Part shown: piece by piece, positions 46,802 through 56,474 of the stretch
Position numbering within the stretch: the first letter of the stretch is position 1
Layout of the letters: each line of letters starts with the position of its first letter
Assembly (NCBI RefSeq): GCF_014705715.1
Contig: NZ_JACXLC010000001.1
Location: 974,457 to 1,038,456 of the forward strand
Source: Erythrobacter rubeus
GTDB lineage: Bacteria > Pseudomonadota > Alphaproteobacteria > Sphingomonadales > Sphingomonadaceae
Length of the DNA stretch: 64,000 nt
Direction of reading: 5' to 3'
The notes under the pieces: model-generated
The model's input: the letters and a program-made list of their open reading frames with translations, nothing else
Told to the model about the DNA's origin: nothing
Database searches by the model: none
Translations under genes and position numbers: made by a program

Positions 46802-48352
46802 CTATTCCGTTGCTTCTTCGGCGCGCCTTACATCGATGATCGTGACAGGATCGGCGAGCATCTGGCCCTTCATCCACCCTTCGCCCTTATCCGGATCGGT
46901 CGGGCGTGCATGGATCGCCGCGACGACGTCCATTCCATCTGTGACGTAGCCGAATACGGCATAACCGTTCTTCCACACCGGATCATCAGAATCGGGCTGA
47001 GCATCGAGACCGATCTGGTCTTGCAGCATGATCGAAAAGTCGCCGTTTGCGGTGCCCGGCTCGCCCATCGCCATCGAGAGCGCGCCGTTGGTGTGGCTGA
47101 GCCCGGTGACATTGGTCGGCTCGTGCTCGATCCCGTCCAGAATGCGGTCGGGATCGAACTGCGTCCCCCCTTGGAGCAGGCCATTGGGGCGCGGCTCTCG
47201 GTCGAGCGACATCGCGCGGTAGAAAACGGTCCCATCGAACCGGTCTTCATCGACGTAGCGCAGGAAATTGGCCGCCGTGATCGGAGCGCGCTCGGTTTCC
47301 AGAGCGACGGTAATGTCGCCCATTTCGGTTTCCAGGACGACGCTGACCGTCTCGTACTGCGCATCGGGCGTGGCGGTAACGGGCGGCGCATCGAGCGGCA
47401 CATCCTTGCGCGCCGAGGCGACCTCGAATTTCATGATGAGAGTGCGCTGATCGCCTGAGAAGTTGTTGTCGGACGCGATGTAGAGATAGGTGCGCCCCGC
47501 ATTCTCTCGCACGGCCAGCCCTTCGAAATTGTCGAGGGTCGTCGGTGGAAGCATGGTCGCAAGCGTGTTCGACGTGTTGTCCGGAGCGATCGCAACGATC
47601 GCCGCTGCGTTGCCCAGTTCGCGCGAATAGCTGCGGAAGAGCAGATAGCAGGTGCCATCGCTGGCACAGTCGGCGTCGGTCGGCACTCCGCCGCGCTCCT
47701 GCAAAGGTGCGGGCGGATCGACCTCGAAACTGACCAGACCGCCGCCCTGCTCGCTCATACAGTTGGGAATATCGCTGCCGACCCATTCGCCGCATGCGAT
47801 CAGGCCATCCGGCGAAAGCGCGAGCGCCTCCAAACCGGCATTGTCCTTCGCACCGAAAGTCAGGTCCGCAATCGGAAGCTCGGTCCGAGCCGCTGGTCCA
47901 TCAAGCGCCGCGTAGCGCCAGATCCGGTGATCCTGCTCGAACGCGACCAGCCAGGAGCCATCGGCGGCGCGGGTCAGCGCCTCGGCGTCCGCATCGCGTT
48001 TCTTGCGGAGCTTTTTGCCATCGGTGCCGTGCAGCGTCCCGCCTTCAAGCGCGATCAGATCGACGAGCCTGCCGTTTATCTCGTCGGGCGTCAGTCTGAT
48101 CCAGCGCCCGTCGTCGAGCACGCCGACCAGATCCCCTTCGTGCCAGCTGAGGCTTGAAATCCCGCCGATCTCGTTTTCGCCCGGTTCCAGTTCGACACCG
48201 CCCATGAATACGAGTTCGCAGACTGTTTCGCCTTGCGTATCGTCGGCGTTCAGGACGACCGGTGCGGTCTGCGGCAATATTTCCTCCGCAGCGGCCGCTG
48301 AGCCGAGGCAGAAAAGGGCAAGGGCGGCGAAGGGGGCGAGTTTGCGTGTCAT
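46802..48352 (-). CDS. Esterase-like-phytase domain fused to cyclophilin peptidyl-prolyl isomerase
   Basis: A 516-residue exported protein with a signal peptide (1-22, ending AAAEE). Residues about 45-340 look like the esterase-like phytase beta-propeller: GISSLSWHEGDLVGVLDDG, then DAEALTRAADGSWLVAFEQ, GLEALALSPDG and NFEGLAVRENAGRTYLYIASDNN, given in pieces. Residues about 350-510 are a cyclophilin: VVLETEMGDITVALE, RFDGTVFYRAM, the GLLQGG motif and a shortened FSIMLQD region. Cyclophilins speed proline isomerisation in the periplasm. Why one is joined to a propeller is unknown. It is divergent from the blaI-like gene. Confidence 0.85.
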   Translation of the reverse strand: MTRKLAPFAALALFCLGSAAAAEEILPQTAPVVLNADDTQGETVCELVFMGGVELEPGENEIGGISSLSWHEGDLVGVLDDGRWIRLTPDEINGRLVDLIALEGGTLHGTDGKKLRKKRDADAEALTRAADGSWLVAFEQDHRIWRYAALDGPAARTELPIADLTFGAKDNAGLEALALSPDGLIACGEWVGSDIPNCMSEQGGGLVSFEVDPPAPLQERGGVPTDADCASDGTCYLLFRSYSRELGNAAAIVAIAPDNTSNTLATMLPPTTLDNFEGLAVRENAGRTYLYIASDNNFSGDQRTLIMKFEVASARKDVPLDAPPVTATPDAQYETVSVVLETEMGDITVALETERAPITAANFLRYVDEDRFDGTVFYRAMSLDREPRPNGLLQGGTQFDPDRILDGIEHEPTNVTGLSHTNGALSMAMGEPGTANGDFSIMLQDQIGLDAQPDSDDPVWKNGYAVFGYVTDGMDVVAAIHARPTDPDKGEGWMKGQMLADPVTIIDVRRAEEATE

Positions 48353-48408
48353 TGATCCGGTGATATCGTTCGCGGGGTGACAGGCAAGTGAGTATCACAA
48401 TCATTCAT

Positions 48409-48433
48409 CTACGCTTCATGTTTACAAGCGTAG
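48409..48433. promoter_or_regulatory. Inverted repeat in the divergent blaI-like promoter region
   Basis: CTACGCTT (48409-48416) and AAGCGTAG (48426-48433) form a perfect 8-bp inverted repeat with a nine-base spacer. It lies between the divergent cyclophilin-fusion and blaI-like genes, 9 bases upstream of the TACA/TGTA operator. Candidate second operator. Confidence 0.5.
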
Positions 48434-48441
48434 TCGATCTG

Positions 48442-48455
48442 ACTACAGATGTAAT
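48442..48455. promoter_or_regulatory. Candidate BlaI/MecI-type operator
   Basis: ACTACAGATGTAAT contains TACA-GA-TGTA at 48444-48453. This is the half-site pattern (TACA/TGTA) bound by BlaI, MecI and CopY repressors. It lies 20 bases upstream of the start of the blaI-like gene, overlapping where its promoter should be, so autorepression is expected. Confidence 0.65.
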
Positions 48456-48475
48456 CAAGAAGTTGGGAGGCAGTC

Positions 48476-48880
48476 TTGAGTAAGTCCAAAGACACATCTT
48501 CCGGGACTATGGGACCCGAACGAATCAGCGAAGCGGAACACGCAGTGATGGAAGTCCTGTGGGATCGCGGGACTTTATCCGCAGCAGACGTCTGCGACGA
48601 AATCTGCGATAACCGGGGCTGGAGCCTCCCGACCGTCAAGACCCTGCTTTCTCGCCTTGTGCAGAAACAGGCGATTTCAGCGCGGCCCGATGGCCGCCGT
48701 TTTCTCTACAGCGCATTGATGGCTCGATCAGAGTATGTTGGCGGCGAATCCCGCCGTCTCGTCGATCGGCTGTTTGGAGGTAAAGCCGCCTCGCTGGTGG
48801 CGCATCTCGCTGAATCAGAGGCCTTGAGCGAAAACGACCTCGCCGAAATCGAGGCTCTTTTGAAGGAGCTCAAGCAATGA
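48476..48880 (+). CDS. BlaI/MecI/CopY family transcriptional repressor
   Basis: A 134-residue winged-helix repressor starting at TTG 48476, preceded by GGGAGG. The DNA-binding domain (about 15-85) reads ISEAEHAVMEVLWDRGTLSA, then WSLPTVKTLLSRLVQK and GRRFLYSA. The C-terminal dimerisation helix region follows. It would be inactivated by the M56 protease encoded next, whose ATG overlaps its stop by four bases. Target beyond autoregulation is unknown; the divergent cyclophilin fusion is an obvious candidate. Confidence 0.92.
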   Translation: MSKSKDTSSGTMGPERISEAEHAVMEVLWDRGTLSAADVCDEICDNRGWSLPTVKTLLSRLVQKQAISARPDGRRFLYSALMARSEYVGGESRRLVDRLFGGKAASLVAHLAESEALSENDLAEIEALLKELKQ

Positions 48881-50544
48881 TGCAGTGGCTCCTCGATACG
48901 CTCCTATGGACGGCTGCGCTGATCGCATTCGTCCTGCTTGTCAGACGTCCGGTTGCCCGGTGGTTCGGCCCGCAAGTGGCCTATGCCCTGTGGTTGCTCC
49001 CGGCCATACGCCTGATCTTGCCCACCGTTACTCTGCCCCATTGGCTGGCGCCGCAAGAAGCTGCGCCGGTTGGCGAGGGGACAGTGATAATCCTGGATCA
49101 AGGGTCCGATGCTGCTGTTGCGACACAGGTAGACTCGGAAATACTCCTCGAACCGGGATTGGCAGCGACCGGTCCCCTCATACCGATAGACTTGTCATCC
49201 ATTCTCCTCGCAGTCCCCTGGGTTGAGGTTGGATGCGCGGTGTGGTTGATCGGCGCTGCCGTCTTCTTGTGGCACCGTTTTGCCAGTTATTTCGAGCTGC
49301 GTACAGACCTGCTGAGTGGCGGGAAGGAAATGGGCCGGGCGGGCAGAATTCGGCTCGTCGAAACTCCCGGTACGAAAGCACCCCTTGCTTTTGGTGTGAT
49401 CGATCCCGTTATTGCGCTTCCCGAAGGTTTCATGGCGCTCGATGACAGGGAGGCCCGCGATCTCGCATTGGCGCATGAACTGGCGCATCACAGGGCTGGC
49501 GATCTGCTGATCAACATCATCGTGCAGCCGCTGTTCGCGCTTCACTGGTTCAATCCGCTCAGCCGTTATGGCTGGCTCGCAATGCGGCGCGATCAGGAGG
49601 CCGCCTGCGATGCGCGGGTGGTGGCGAAAGAGCCGGAGGAGGCCCGCGCGATGTACGCCAATCTTATCGCCAGCACTGCGGTCGGCCCGAATGTCGCTCT
49701 GGCTGCGCCGATGGCCTGCCCGGTATTGGGCGACAAATCGATAATTCACCGTTTGAGGAGCCTGAATATGTCCGACACCTCGTCTAGCCGCCGGATGGCT
49801 GGCAGACTTATGATCGGGGCGGCTGTGCTGGCCCTGCCGCTTACGGCTTCGGTCACCTACGCGGAGAGCAACGCTCCCGAACCGCCCGCACCGCCGCCCG
49901 TGTCGGTGGAGCCGCCTGCGGCGCCGCTGCCGCCGGCCCCGCCTGTGGGCGCTCCGCCTGCGCCTCCCGCCCCGCCAGCGGTCCCGGCGGTTGCATCGCA
50001 GACGATAGTGGTGGTCGATCCCGACACTGAGGTCGAGAAAGCCGAGAAGGTCGAGAAGACCAAGACGGTGAAGGTCATCAGCAGGGACAAAGACACGCAG
50101 AAACGCCGGAGCGAATACACCGTCCGGCGCATCCACGCGGTGAACCGCGACCACGATTTCGATTCGGAGGAGCTCGAAGAAACGCTCGCAGAGCTTCGTG
50201 CGGAACTCGCAGAAGCGGATGAGGAGATCAAAGAGGCGATCAAGGAAGCCGAAATCGCCATGGTCGAAATGAACCACCGCGACAGCGAAAAAGGCCGCAC
50301 GATCATCAAGATGCAGTGCCGCGGAAAATCGGGCGAGGTTGCGACCTTCGTTGATGGCAAAGGCGGCGCTAACAAAATCTATCTGTGCGAGGCCGACATC
50401 ATGGCTCACGCGCTGAAAGGGCTGAAAGAAGCGCGCTCGGCGATTGCCGATAACCCGGAAATCACCGGCGAAATGCGGCGGAACCTGCTCAAGGAACTGG
50501 ATCGCCAGATCAAGGATTGGAAACGCCGCGGACGCGAAGGCTAA
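48877..50544 (+). CDS. BlaR1-like M56 family membrane metallopeptidase without a beta-lactam sensor
   Basis: A 555-residue membrane protease of the BlaR1/MecR1 type. It has transmembrane segments at about 5-23, 33-51, 107-131 and 309-328. The zinc motif HELAHH is at 200-205, with the third ligand Glu in RRDQEAACDAR near 241. In BlaR1 the exported C-terminus is a penicillin-binding domain with SxxK. Here the exported part is a Pro/Ala-rich linker (about 334-367), a charged segment and a Glu/Lys-rich coiled coil (about 415-460). There is no SxxK, so it must sense something else. It forms an operon with the repressor, ending in a strong terminator. Confidence 0.88.
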   Translation: MMQWLLDTLLWTAALIAFVLLVRRPVARWFGPQVAYALWLLPAIRLILPTVTLPHWLAPQEAAPVGEGTVIILDQGSDAAVATQVDSEILLEPGLAATGPLIPIDLSSILLAVPWVEVGCAVWLIGAAVFLWHRFASYFELRTDLLSGGKEMGRAGRIRLVETPGTKAPLAFGVIDPVIALPEGFMALDDREARDLALAHELAHHRAGDLLINIIVQPLFALHWFNPLSRYGWLAMRRDQEAACDARVVAKEPEEARAMYANLIASTAVGPNVALAAPMACPVLGDKSIIHRLRSLNMSDTSSSRRMAGRLMIGAAVLALPLTASVTYAESNAPEPPAPPPVSVEPPAAPLPPAPPVGAPPAPPAPPAVPAVASQTIVVVDPDTEVEKAEKVEKTKTVKVISRDKDTQKRRSEYTVRRIHAVNRDHDFDSEELEETLAELRAELAEADEEIKEAIKEAEIAMVEMNHRDSEKGRTIIKMQCRGKSGEVATFVDGKGGANKIYLCEADIMAHALKGLKEARSAIADNPEITGEMRRNLLKELDRQIKDWKRRGREG

Positions 50545-50570
50545 GCCAGCGATCCTGTCATGAATTTTAG

Positions 50571-50607
50571 GGCCGGGGCGGTACGCAAACCGCTCCGGCC
50601 TTTTTAT
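50571..50607 (+). terminator. Rho-independent terminator after the blaI-blaR1-like operon
   Basis: The stem GGCCGGGGCGGT pairs with ACCGCTCCGGCC (one mismatch) around ACGCAA and is followed by TTTTTATT. It starts 26 bases after the M56 peptidase stop. On the other strand it abuts the end of the convergent gene. Confidence 0.92.
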
Positions 50608-51140
50608 TGGCCTGCCTCCTCGAGCCGTTCGGCGCGGGGGCGTGCGGGATACGCACAGCCGCGTTCCTGGCCCAGTCCTTTCAAGAAGCCGCGCCGGACC
50701 ATGCCTGCCGTCGCTGCGGAGCGCGCTTTACGCTGATCGCCAGCAGCACCTGACACTTCGCGGACAATCCCGCGGAAGGGGATGAAGGAGCCGACGACGC
50801 TCTGCGCGACCTTGCCGCGGCTCAGGCCCGTATCTCCTGACCCGATCAAGTCGTAATCGGCACCCAGCACGCTATCGAGCTTTGCGATCTCGCCGACAAT
50901 GGCGTTGCAGCTTTCCAGTCCGTCGGAGAGGTACGGATCGGCTTCGGCCTGCAGCAGGACCTCCGGAATGTCCTCGGAATCGATGTTGAGATCGGTTAGC
51001 GGCGTGCGCGCGACTTCCTCCGCGTCCGGCTCCTCCTGCTGGACTTGCGCTGCCAGCGGGGACACTGGCAGCAGCCAGATCGCAGAGGCTGCTACCAGCG
51101 CTTTAGCGGAAGTCGAAATATGTGTCGCACACCGTGTCAT
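50604..51140 (-). CDS. Exported protein of unknown function
   Basis: A 178-residue protein with a signal peptide (about 1-31, cleavage after SPLAA). The mature part has a Glu/Asp-rich start, SDGLESCNAIVGEIAKLDSV and a glycine-rich VGSFIPFRGIVREVSGA stretch. It ends with a Cys-containing RGCAYPARP. I do not recognise the family; it looks like the small conserved exported proteins found in sphingomonads. The start overlaps the end of the YpfJ-like gene by 38 bases in another frame, so the two are probably co-transcribed. Confidence 0.65.
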   Translation of the reverse strand: MTRCATHISTSAKALVAASAIWLLPVSPLAAQVQQEEPDAEEVARTPLTDLNIDSEDIPEVLLQAEADPYLSDGLESCNAIVGEIAKLDSVLGADYDLIGSGDTGLSRGKVAQSVVGSFIPFRGIVREVSGAAGDQRKARSAATAGMVRRGFLKGLGQERGCAYPARPRAERLEEAGQ

Positions 51141-51963
51141 CTGCCGTCTCCAAGCCGCGCCGCAGCGCGTTCATGCGCTGCTGGCTCGTACCGTGAGTGA
51201 AGTTCTCGGGGTTTATGCGCTGACCCGACCGGCGTTGCAACGTGTCATCGCCAATGGCGCTCGCGGCCCTTAGGCCCTCTTCCATATCGCCCGGCTCGAT
51301 GCGGCTGCGGTTTTTGCCCGCCCAGACCCCGGCATAACAATCCGCCTGAAGCTCCATGCGAACCTGCAGGTCGTTGGAGCGGGATGGACTGCGCTGCTGC
51401 AGGCTGCGGACCTGGCCTGCGAGCCCCGTCAGGTTCTGGATGTGGTGTCCGTATTCATGCGCCATGACGTACAGCCGCGCGAAATCGCCGCCGGTGCCCG
51501 CCATCTGTGCGAGCTGATCGTAGAACGAGGTGTCGATGTAGATGCCGTAATCGGCGGGGCAGTAGAACGGTCCAGCGGCCGACGAAGCAGTCCCGCACCC
51601 CTGCGTCGTGACCCTGCCTGATGGATAGAGGACCAGCTCGGGTTGCTGGAACGGGACATTGGCCCGCGCAAATTCCGGCTGCCAGGTCTCGTTCAGACTC
51701 TGCAGGGCATTGCACGCCTCGGTTGCATAAGCGCTGCTGCTGCAGAGTTGCTCCTCGCTCACATTGGCTTGCTGGGTTTGCGGCGCCGTCTGCTGCTGCA
51801 CGCCTTCGACCATGCCGATCGTCTGCATCGGATCAATCCCGAACACCACCGCACCGATGATCGCGATAACGATAGTCCCGCAGCCCACGCCGCCTGCGCG
51901 GCGCATGCCGCCACCGCCGCCGCGAACCTTGATCTTCGAAGTGTCGAATGGATTGAGCCGCAT
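51103..51963 (-). CDS. YpfJ-type neutral zinc metallopeptidase
   Basis: A 286-residue protein. ATG 51963, with GGGGAG upstream, gives MRLNPFDTSKIKVRGGGG. One N-terminal transmembrane segment (about 27-43) is followed by a periplasmic domain with the zinc-protease motif HEYGHH at 169-174, in the family context FARLYVMAHEYGHHIQNL, and ELQADCYAGVWA containing the next ligand. A FTHGTSQQR block near the end is also family-typical. Substrate unknown. A longer frame to 52041 lacks support. Confidence 0.9.
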   Translation of the reverse strand: MRLNPFDTSKIKVRGGGGGMRRAGGVGCGTIVIAIIGAVVFGIDPMQTIGMVEGVQQQTAPQTQQANVSEEQLCSSSAYATEACNALQSLNETWQPEFARANVPFQQPELVLYPSGRVTTQGCGTASSAAGPFYCPADYGIYIDTSFYDQLAQMAGTGGDFARLYVMAHEYGHHIQNLTGLAGQVRSLQQRSPSRSNDLQVRMELQADCYAGVWAGKNRSRIEPGDMEEGLRAASAIGDDTLQRRSGQRINPENFTHGTSQQRMNALRRGLETADDTVCDTYFDFR

Positions 51964-52094
51964 CTGAAATTCTCCCCGCTGGTCAGCTTTCCGTGCAGAC
52001 GCGATCAAGTCTTGAAAGTGCCGACCGAAAAGTCTGGACACCGATCACGCAAGCGGCGAAAGCTCGATACTCAAACAATTCACGGATGTTATCG

Positions 52095-52850
52095 ATGTTC
52101 CTCAAAGGCAAACGCGCCCTGATCACCGGTTCGACTTCGGGCATCGGCCTCGCGATTGCGCGCGCCTTGCGCGAAGAGGGCGCGGAAATCGTGCTCAACG
52201 GGCTCGGCGATCCGGATGAGATCGAGAAGGTGCGGCAGGAACTCGATGCCGATTTCAACGGTGCGAACCTGCTCGATCCCGCCGCGATCGAGGCGATGAT
52301 GGGGGAGGTCGGACACGTCGATATCCTCGTCAACAATGCAGGAATGCAGCATGTTTCGCCGGTCGAGGACTTTCCGACCGACAAATGGGATGCAATCATC
52401 GCGCTCAATCTGACGGCTGCCTTCCATACATCGCGCCTTGCCGTGCCCGGCATGAAGGAGAAGGGCTGGGGCCGGATCATCAACACCGCCAGCGCGCACT
52501 CGCTTACCGCCTCGCCGTTCAAGAGCGCGTACAATGCCAGCAAGCACGCGATTGCCGGCTTCACAAAGACCATCGCGCTGGAGCTTGCCCAGACCGGTGT
52601 CACCGCCAATTGCATCAGCCCGGGCTATGTCTGGACCCCGCTGATAGAGGGACAGATCCCCGACACGATGGCGGCGAGAGGCCTTTCGCGCGAGGAAGTC
52701 ATCAACGATGTCCTGCTAGCAAAGCAGCCGACCAAGAAATTCGTCCAGCCCGAAGAAGTCAGCGCTCTCGCCGCGTTTCTGTGCCGCGAAGAAGCCGGGA
52801 ACGTCACCGGGGCCAACTGGAGCATAGACGGAGGCTGGACAGCCGAATGA
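52095..52850 (+). CDS. bdhA: 3-hydroxybutyrate dehydrogenase (SDR)
   Basis: NAD-dependent SDR of 251 residues, expected to oxidise (R)-3-hydroxybutyrate to acetoacetate. It has the cofactor motif TGSTSGIG, NNAGMQH, the Ser region INTASAHSL and Tyr-x3-Lys in YNASKHA. The 3-hydroxybutyrate dehydrogenase hallmarks are CISPGYVWTPL and VLLAKQPTKKFVQPEE. This links to the PHA genes in the window, although they are 32 kb apart. ATG 52086 is an alternative start. Confidence 0.9.
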   Translation: MFLKGKRALITGSTSGIGLAIARALREEGAEIVLNGLGDPDEIEKVRQELDADFNGANLLDPAAIEAMMGEVGHVDILVNNAGMQHVSPVEDFPTDKWDAIIALNLTAAFHTSRLAVPGMKEKGWGRIINTASAHSLTASPFKSAYNASKHAIAGFTKTIALELAQTGVTANCISPGYVWTPLIEGQIPDTMAARGLSREEVINDVLLAKQPTKKFVQPEEVSALAAFLCREEAGNVTGANWSIDGGWTAE

Positions 52851-54325
52851 TCCGAATGGGGGCGAAACAGGGGCTGGCGGTTCTGGCGGCGTTGGTGCTC
52901 GCCGGGTGTGCGACCGCGCCTATCGCAAGCGTGCCTGCGCAGGAACGCGCGGCGATAGAACGCAATCTGAGGCAGGATATCGCGATCCTGGCCAGCGATG
53001 AGTTCGGCGGGCGCAAGCCGGGCACTATCGGCGAAGAACGCACGATCGATTACATAACGCAGCGCATGGAGGCCGCTGGCTTGGTCTCCGGCACCAACGA
53101 TCCGGGCAGCGCGTGGCGCGCGCCTGTGCAATTGGCGAGCACGAAGCCGTCCACGAGCCGCATTGCAGTGACCGTCGGGCGTGAAACCGTTGAGCTCGAC
53201 CCGGCAACCGCTGTCGCATTCTCGGCACGGCGGCGCGAACTCGTCGAAAACGGGCAGGTGGTCTTCGTCGGAAGGGCTGCCGAAAGCGTCTCCGACGAAG
53301 ACGTGACGGGCAAAGTCGTCGTCATGCTGGGCGAAGAAGGGCTGAGCCCCCAGCGCCGGGAGATCCTGTTTGCGAAACGTCCGGCGGCTATCATCACGGT
53401 CGTAGCCGATATCGATGCCATCGCCCGTGTTAATCAGGCGTATTCCTTTGAGCAGGTGTCGCTGGCGAGCGAAAACGGATCGGAGCTTACAGGCTTCACA
53501 ACCCATGCCGCGATGGAAGAAGCCCTTGGCAAAAACGATTGGGCGGCGCTTGTCGATCTGGCCGACACGCCGGATTTTTCCGGTGTCGATCTCTACGCCG
53601 CGGCAACGGTCGAGGCGAATTCGGACCGATCCGCATTCACCAGCTACAATGTGATCGGCAAGATTCCCGGCACTGTGCCGGATTCAGGCTCGATCGTGCT
53701 GATGGCGCATTGGGATCACCTCGGGGAGTGCGAAGAGGGGCAGGCGGATGACACCATTTGCAACGGGGCGGTCGACAATGCGAGCGGGGTGGCAAGCCTG
53801 CTCGAACTGTCGCGCAGGCTCGTGGCAAGCGGCCCGCACGACCGGGATATTTACGTGGTCGCGACCAGCGCGGAGGAATCGGGGTTGCTGGGCGCGACGG
53901 CATTTACCCAGGCGCCGCCAATGCCGCTCGAGACGATCATCGCTGCCTTCAACTTCGATACGGTTGCGGTCGCGCCAGCGGGCAGCAGGGTCGGGTTCGT
54001 TGGGGAGGGGCGCACGCCGCTCGATCCGGTGATCTTCGACGTGCTGGCGCAATCCGGAAGGGAGCTTGGCGACCGCGCCTTTGCCGAGCAATTCGTGCAG
54101 CGCCAGGATGGCTGGGCGCTGCTGCAGGAAGGCGTTCCGGCAGTGTTTCTTTCGACCGCATTCGGCTCCGAAATCGTGCTCGGCCCATACCTCGCATCCG
54201 AATACCACCGCGCGGGCGACGAGTTGGAAAACATCGAACTGGGCGGGGCGATCGACGACCTGTTGCTGCACGAGGAACTGGTGCGCAGGCTTGCCTCGGT
54301 TGACGGATTTCCAGCGGCCCCGTGA
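52847..54325 (+). CDS. M28 family metallopeptidase lipoprotein
   Basis: A 492-residue zinc exopeptidase. ATG 52847 overlaps the bdhA stop by four bases. A lipoprotein signal ends VLAGCATAP (Cys21). A PA-like insert lies at about 110-240. The M28 core has all metal ligands: His in MAHWDHLG, Asp in GAVDNASG, Glu-Glu in SAEESGLLG, Asp in NFDTV and His in SEYHRAGDE. It is likely an aminopeptidase at the cell envelope. Confidence 0.92.
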   Translation: MIRMGAKQGLAVLAALVLAGCATAPIASVPAQERAAIERNLRQDIAILASDEFGGRKPGTIGEERTIDYITQRMEAAGLVSGTNDPGSAWRAPVQLASTKPSTSRIAVTVGRETVELDPATAVAFSARRRELVENGQVVFVGRAAESVSDEDVTGKVVVMLGEEGLSPQRREILFAKRPAAIITVVADIDAIARVNQAYSFEQVSLASENGSELTGFTTHAAMEEALGKNDWAALVDLADTPDFSGVDLYAAATVEANSDRSAFTSYNVIGKIPGTVPDSGSIVLMAHWDHLGECEEGQADDTICNGAVDNASGVASLLELSRRLVASGPHDRDIYVVATSAEESGLLGATAFTQAPPMPLETIIAAFNFDTVAVAPAGSRVGFVGEGRTPLDPVIFDVLAQSGRELGDRAFAEQFVQRQDGWALLQEGVPAVFLSTAFGSEIVLGPYLASEYHRAGDELENIELGGAIDDLLLHEELVRRLASVDGFPAAP

Positions 54326-54407
54326 GGCTGGCCAATTGCCAGCGGCATGCGGAACCTTCGGTGTGTTGATGTATTAAGTCACCATCATCACTGCGAAGGA
54401 GATTGTT

Positions 54408-54623
54408 GTGCGCGATGCGGAAAGACTGCCGAGCTCTGGTAAATTTTCGGGGATGGCGATGGGCGATGCTTTGGTCCCCGCGGGATCCGATCTTGAAATT
54501 TCCGGCATGATCGGCGGCGACCTCATCGTGGAGGCCGGTGCGACTGTGCATGTCTCAGGCATGGTCCGAGGCAAGATCAAAGACCGCGGTGGGCAAGTAA
54601 GCGTCAGCGGCATGACCGGCTGA
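54408..54623 (+). CDS. Short bactofilin-like (polymer-forming cytoskeletal) protein
   Basis: A 71-residue protein starting at GTG 54408 after GAAGGAGA. It consists of short beta-solenoid-like repeats with alternating Gly and Val/Ile (GSDLEISGMIGGDLIVEAG, HVSGMVRGKIKDRGG, VSVSGM), as in bactofilins. It is much shorter than a full bactofilin of about 120 or more residues, so it offers only about four rungs. Function unknown. Confidence 0.6.
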   Translation: MRDAERLPSSGKFSGMAMGDALVPAGSDLEISGMIGGDLIVEAGATVHVSGMVRGKIKDRGGQVSVSGMTG

Positions 54624-54692
54624 GGAGCATTTCGGTTCGTGTGCAATGATCCGATAATGCCTGCACTAGCGCCGCGATAAAAGCATCGTTAG

Positions 54693-56192
<1,500 letters not shown>

Positions 56193-56195
56193 ACA

Positions 56196-56474
56196 GTGGA
56201 GCTTTTCGTCCCGTTCATGCTCTTCATCCTCGGCATATCGGACGAGGACCCGGCGCAGGTGGAATTGGTGCGGCATCCGGCTCTCTACGCGGACGAGGCC
56301 GACTGCCTCGAGGCGGGCGAACAGATCATTCGCGCTCGGGTGACGCAGGAGCACGAGAGTTCGATCACGTTCCACATGTTCTGCAAACCCATGCCCGATG
56401 TCGAGGAGTTCAACCGCCTGACCGATCAGCTGGAGGAAAACCAGCGGAAGCTGCGGGAAGAGCGGTCCCAGTGA
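56196..56474 (+). CDS. Small protein of unknown function
   Basis: A 92-residue protein starting at GTG 56196, three bases after guaB. It has a short hydrophobic N-terminus (LFVPFMLFILG), two Cys residues (DCLEAG and MFCKP) and a charged C-terminal helix (LTDQLEENQRKLREE). I recognise no family. Tight spacing on both sides suggests it is real and part of the guaB transcript. Confidence 0.55.
   Translation: MELFVPFMLFILGISDEDPAQVELVRHPALYADEADCLEAGEQIIRARVTQEHESSITFHMFCKPMPDVEEFNRLTDQLEENQRKLREERSQ

Noticed and set aside
49880..49990. Pro/Ala-rich DNA in the M56 gene as a tandem repeat
   Set aside because: It is low-complexity coding sequence of a linker, without a regular DNA repeat unit.
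37192..50544. The class A-like hydrolase and the BlaI/BlaR1-like pair as one beta-lactam resistance system
   Set aside because: They are more than 10 kb apart, no TACA/TGTA operator was noticed upstream of the hydrolase, and the BlaR1-like protein lacks a penicillin-binding sensor.
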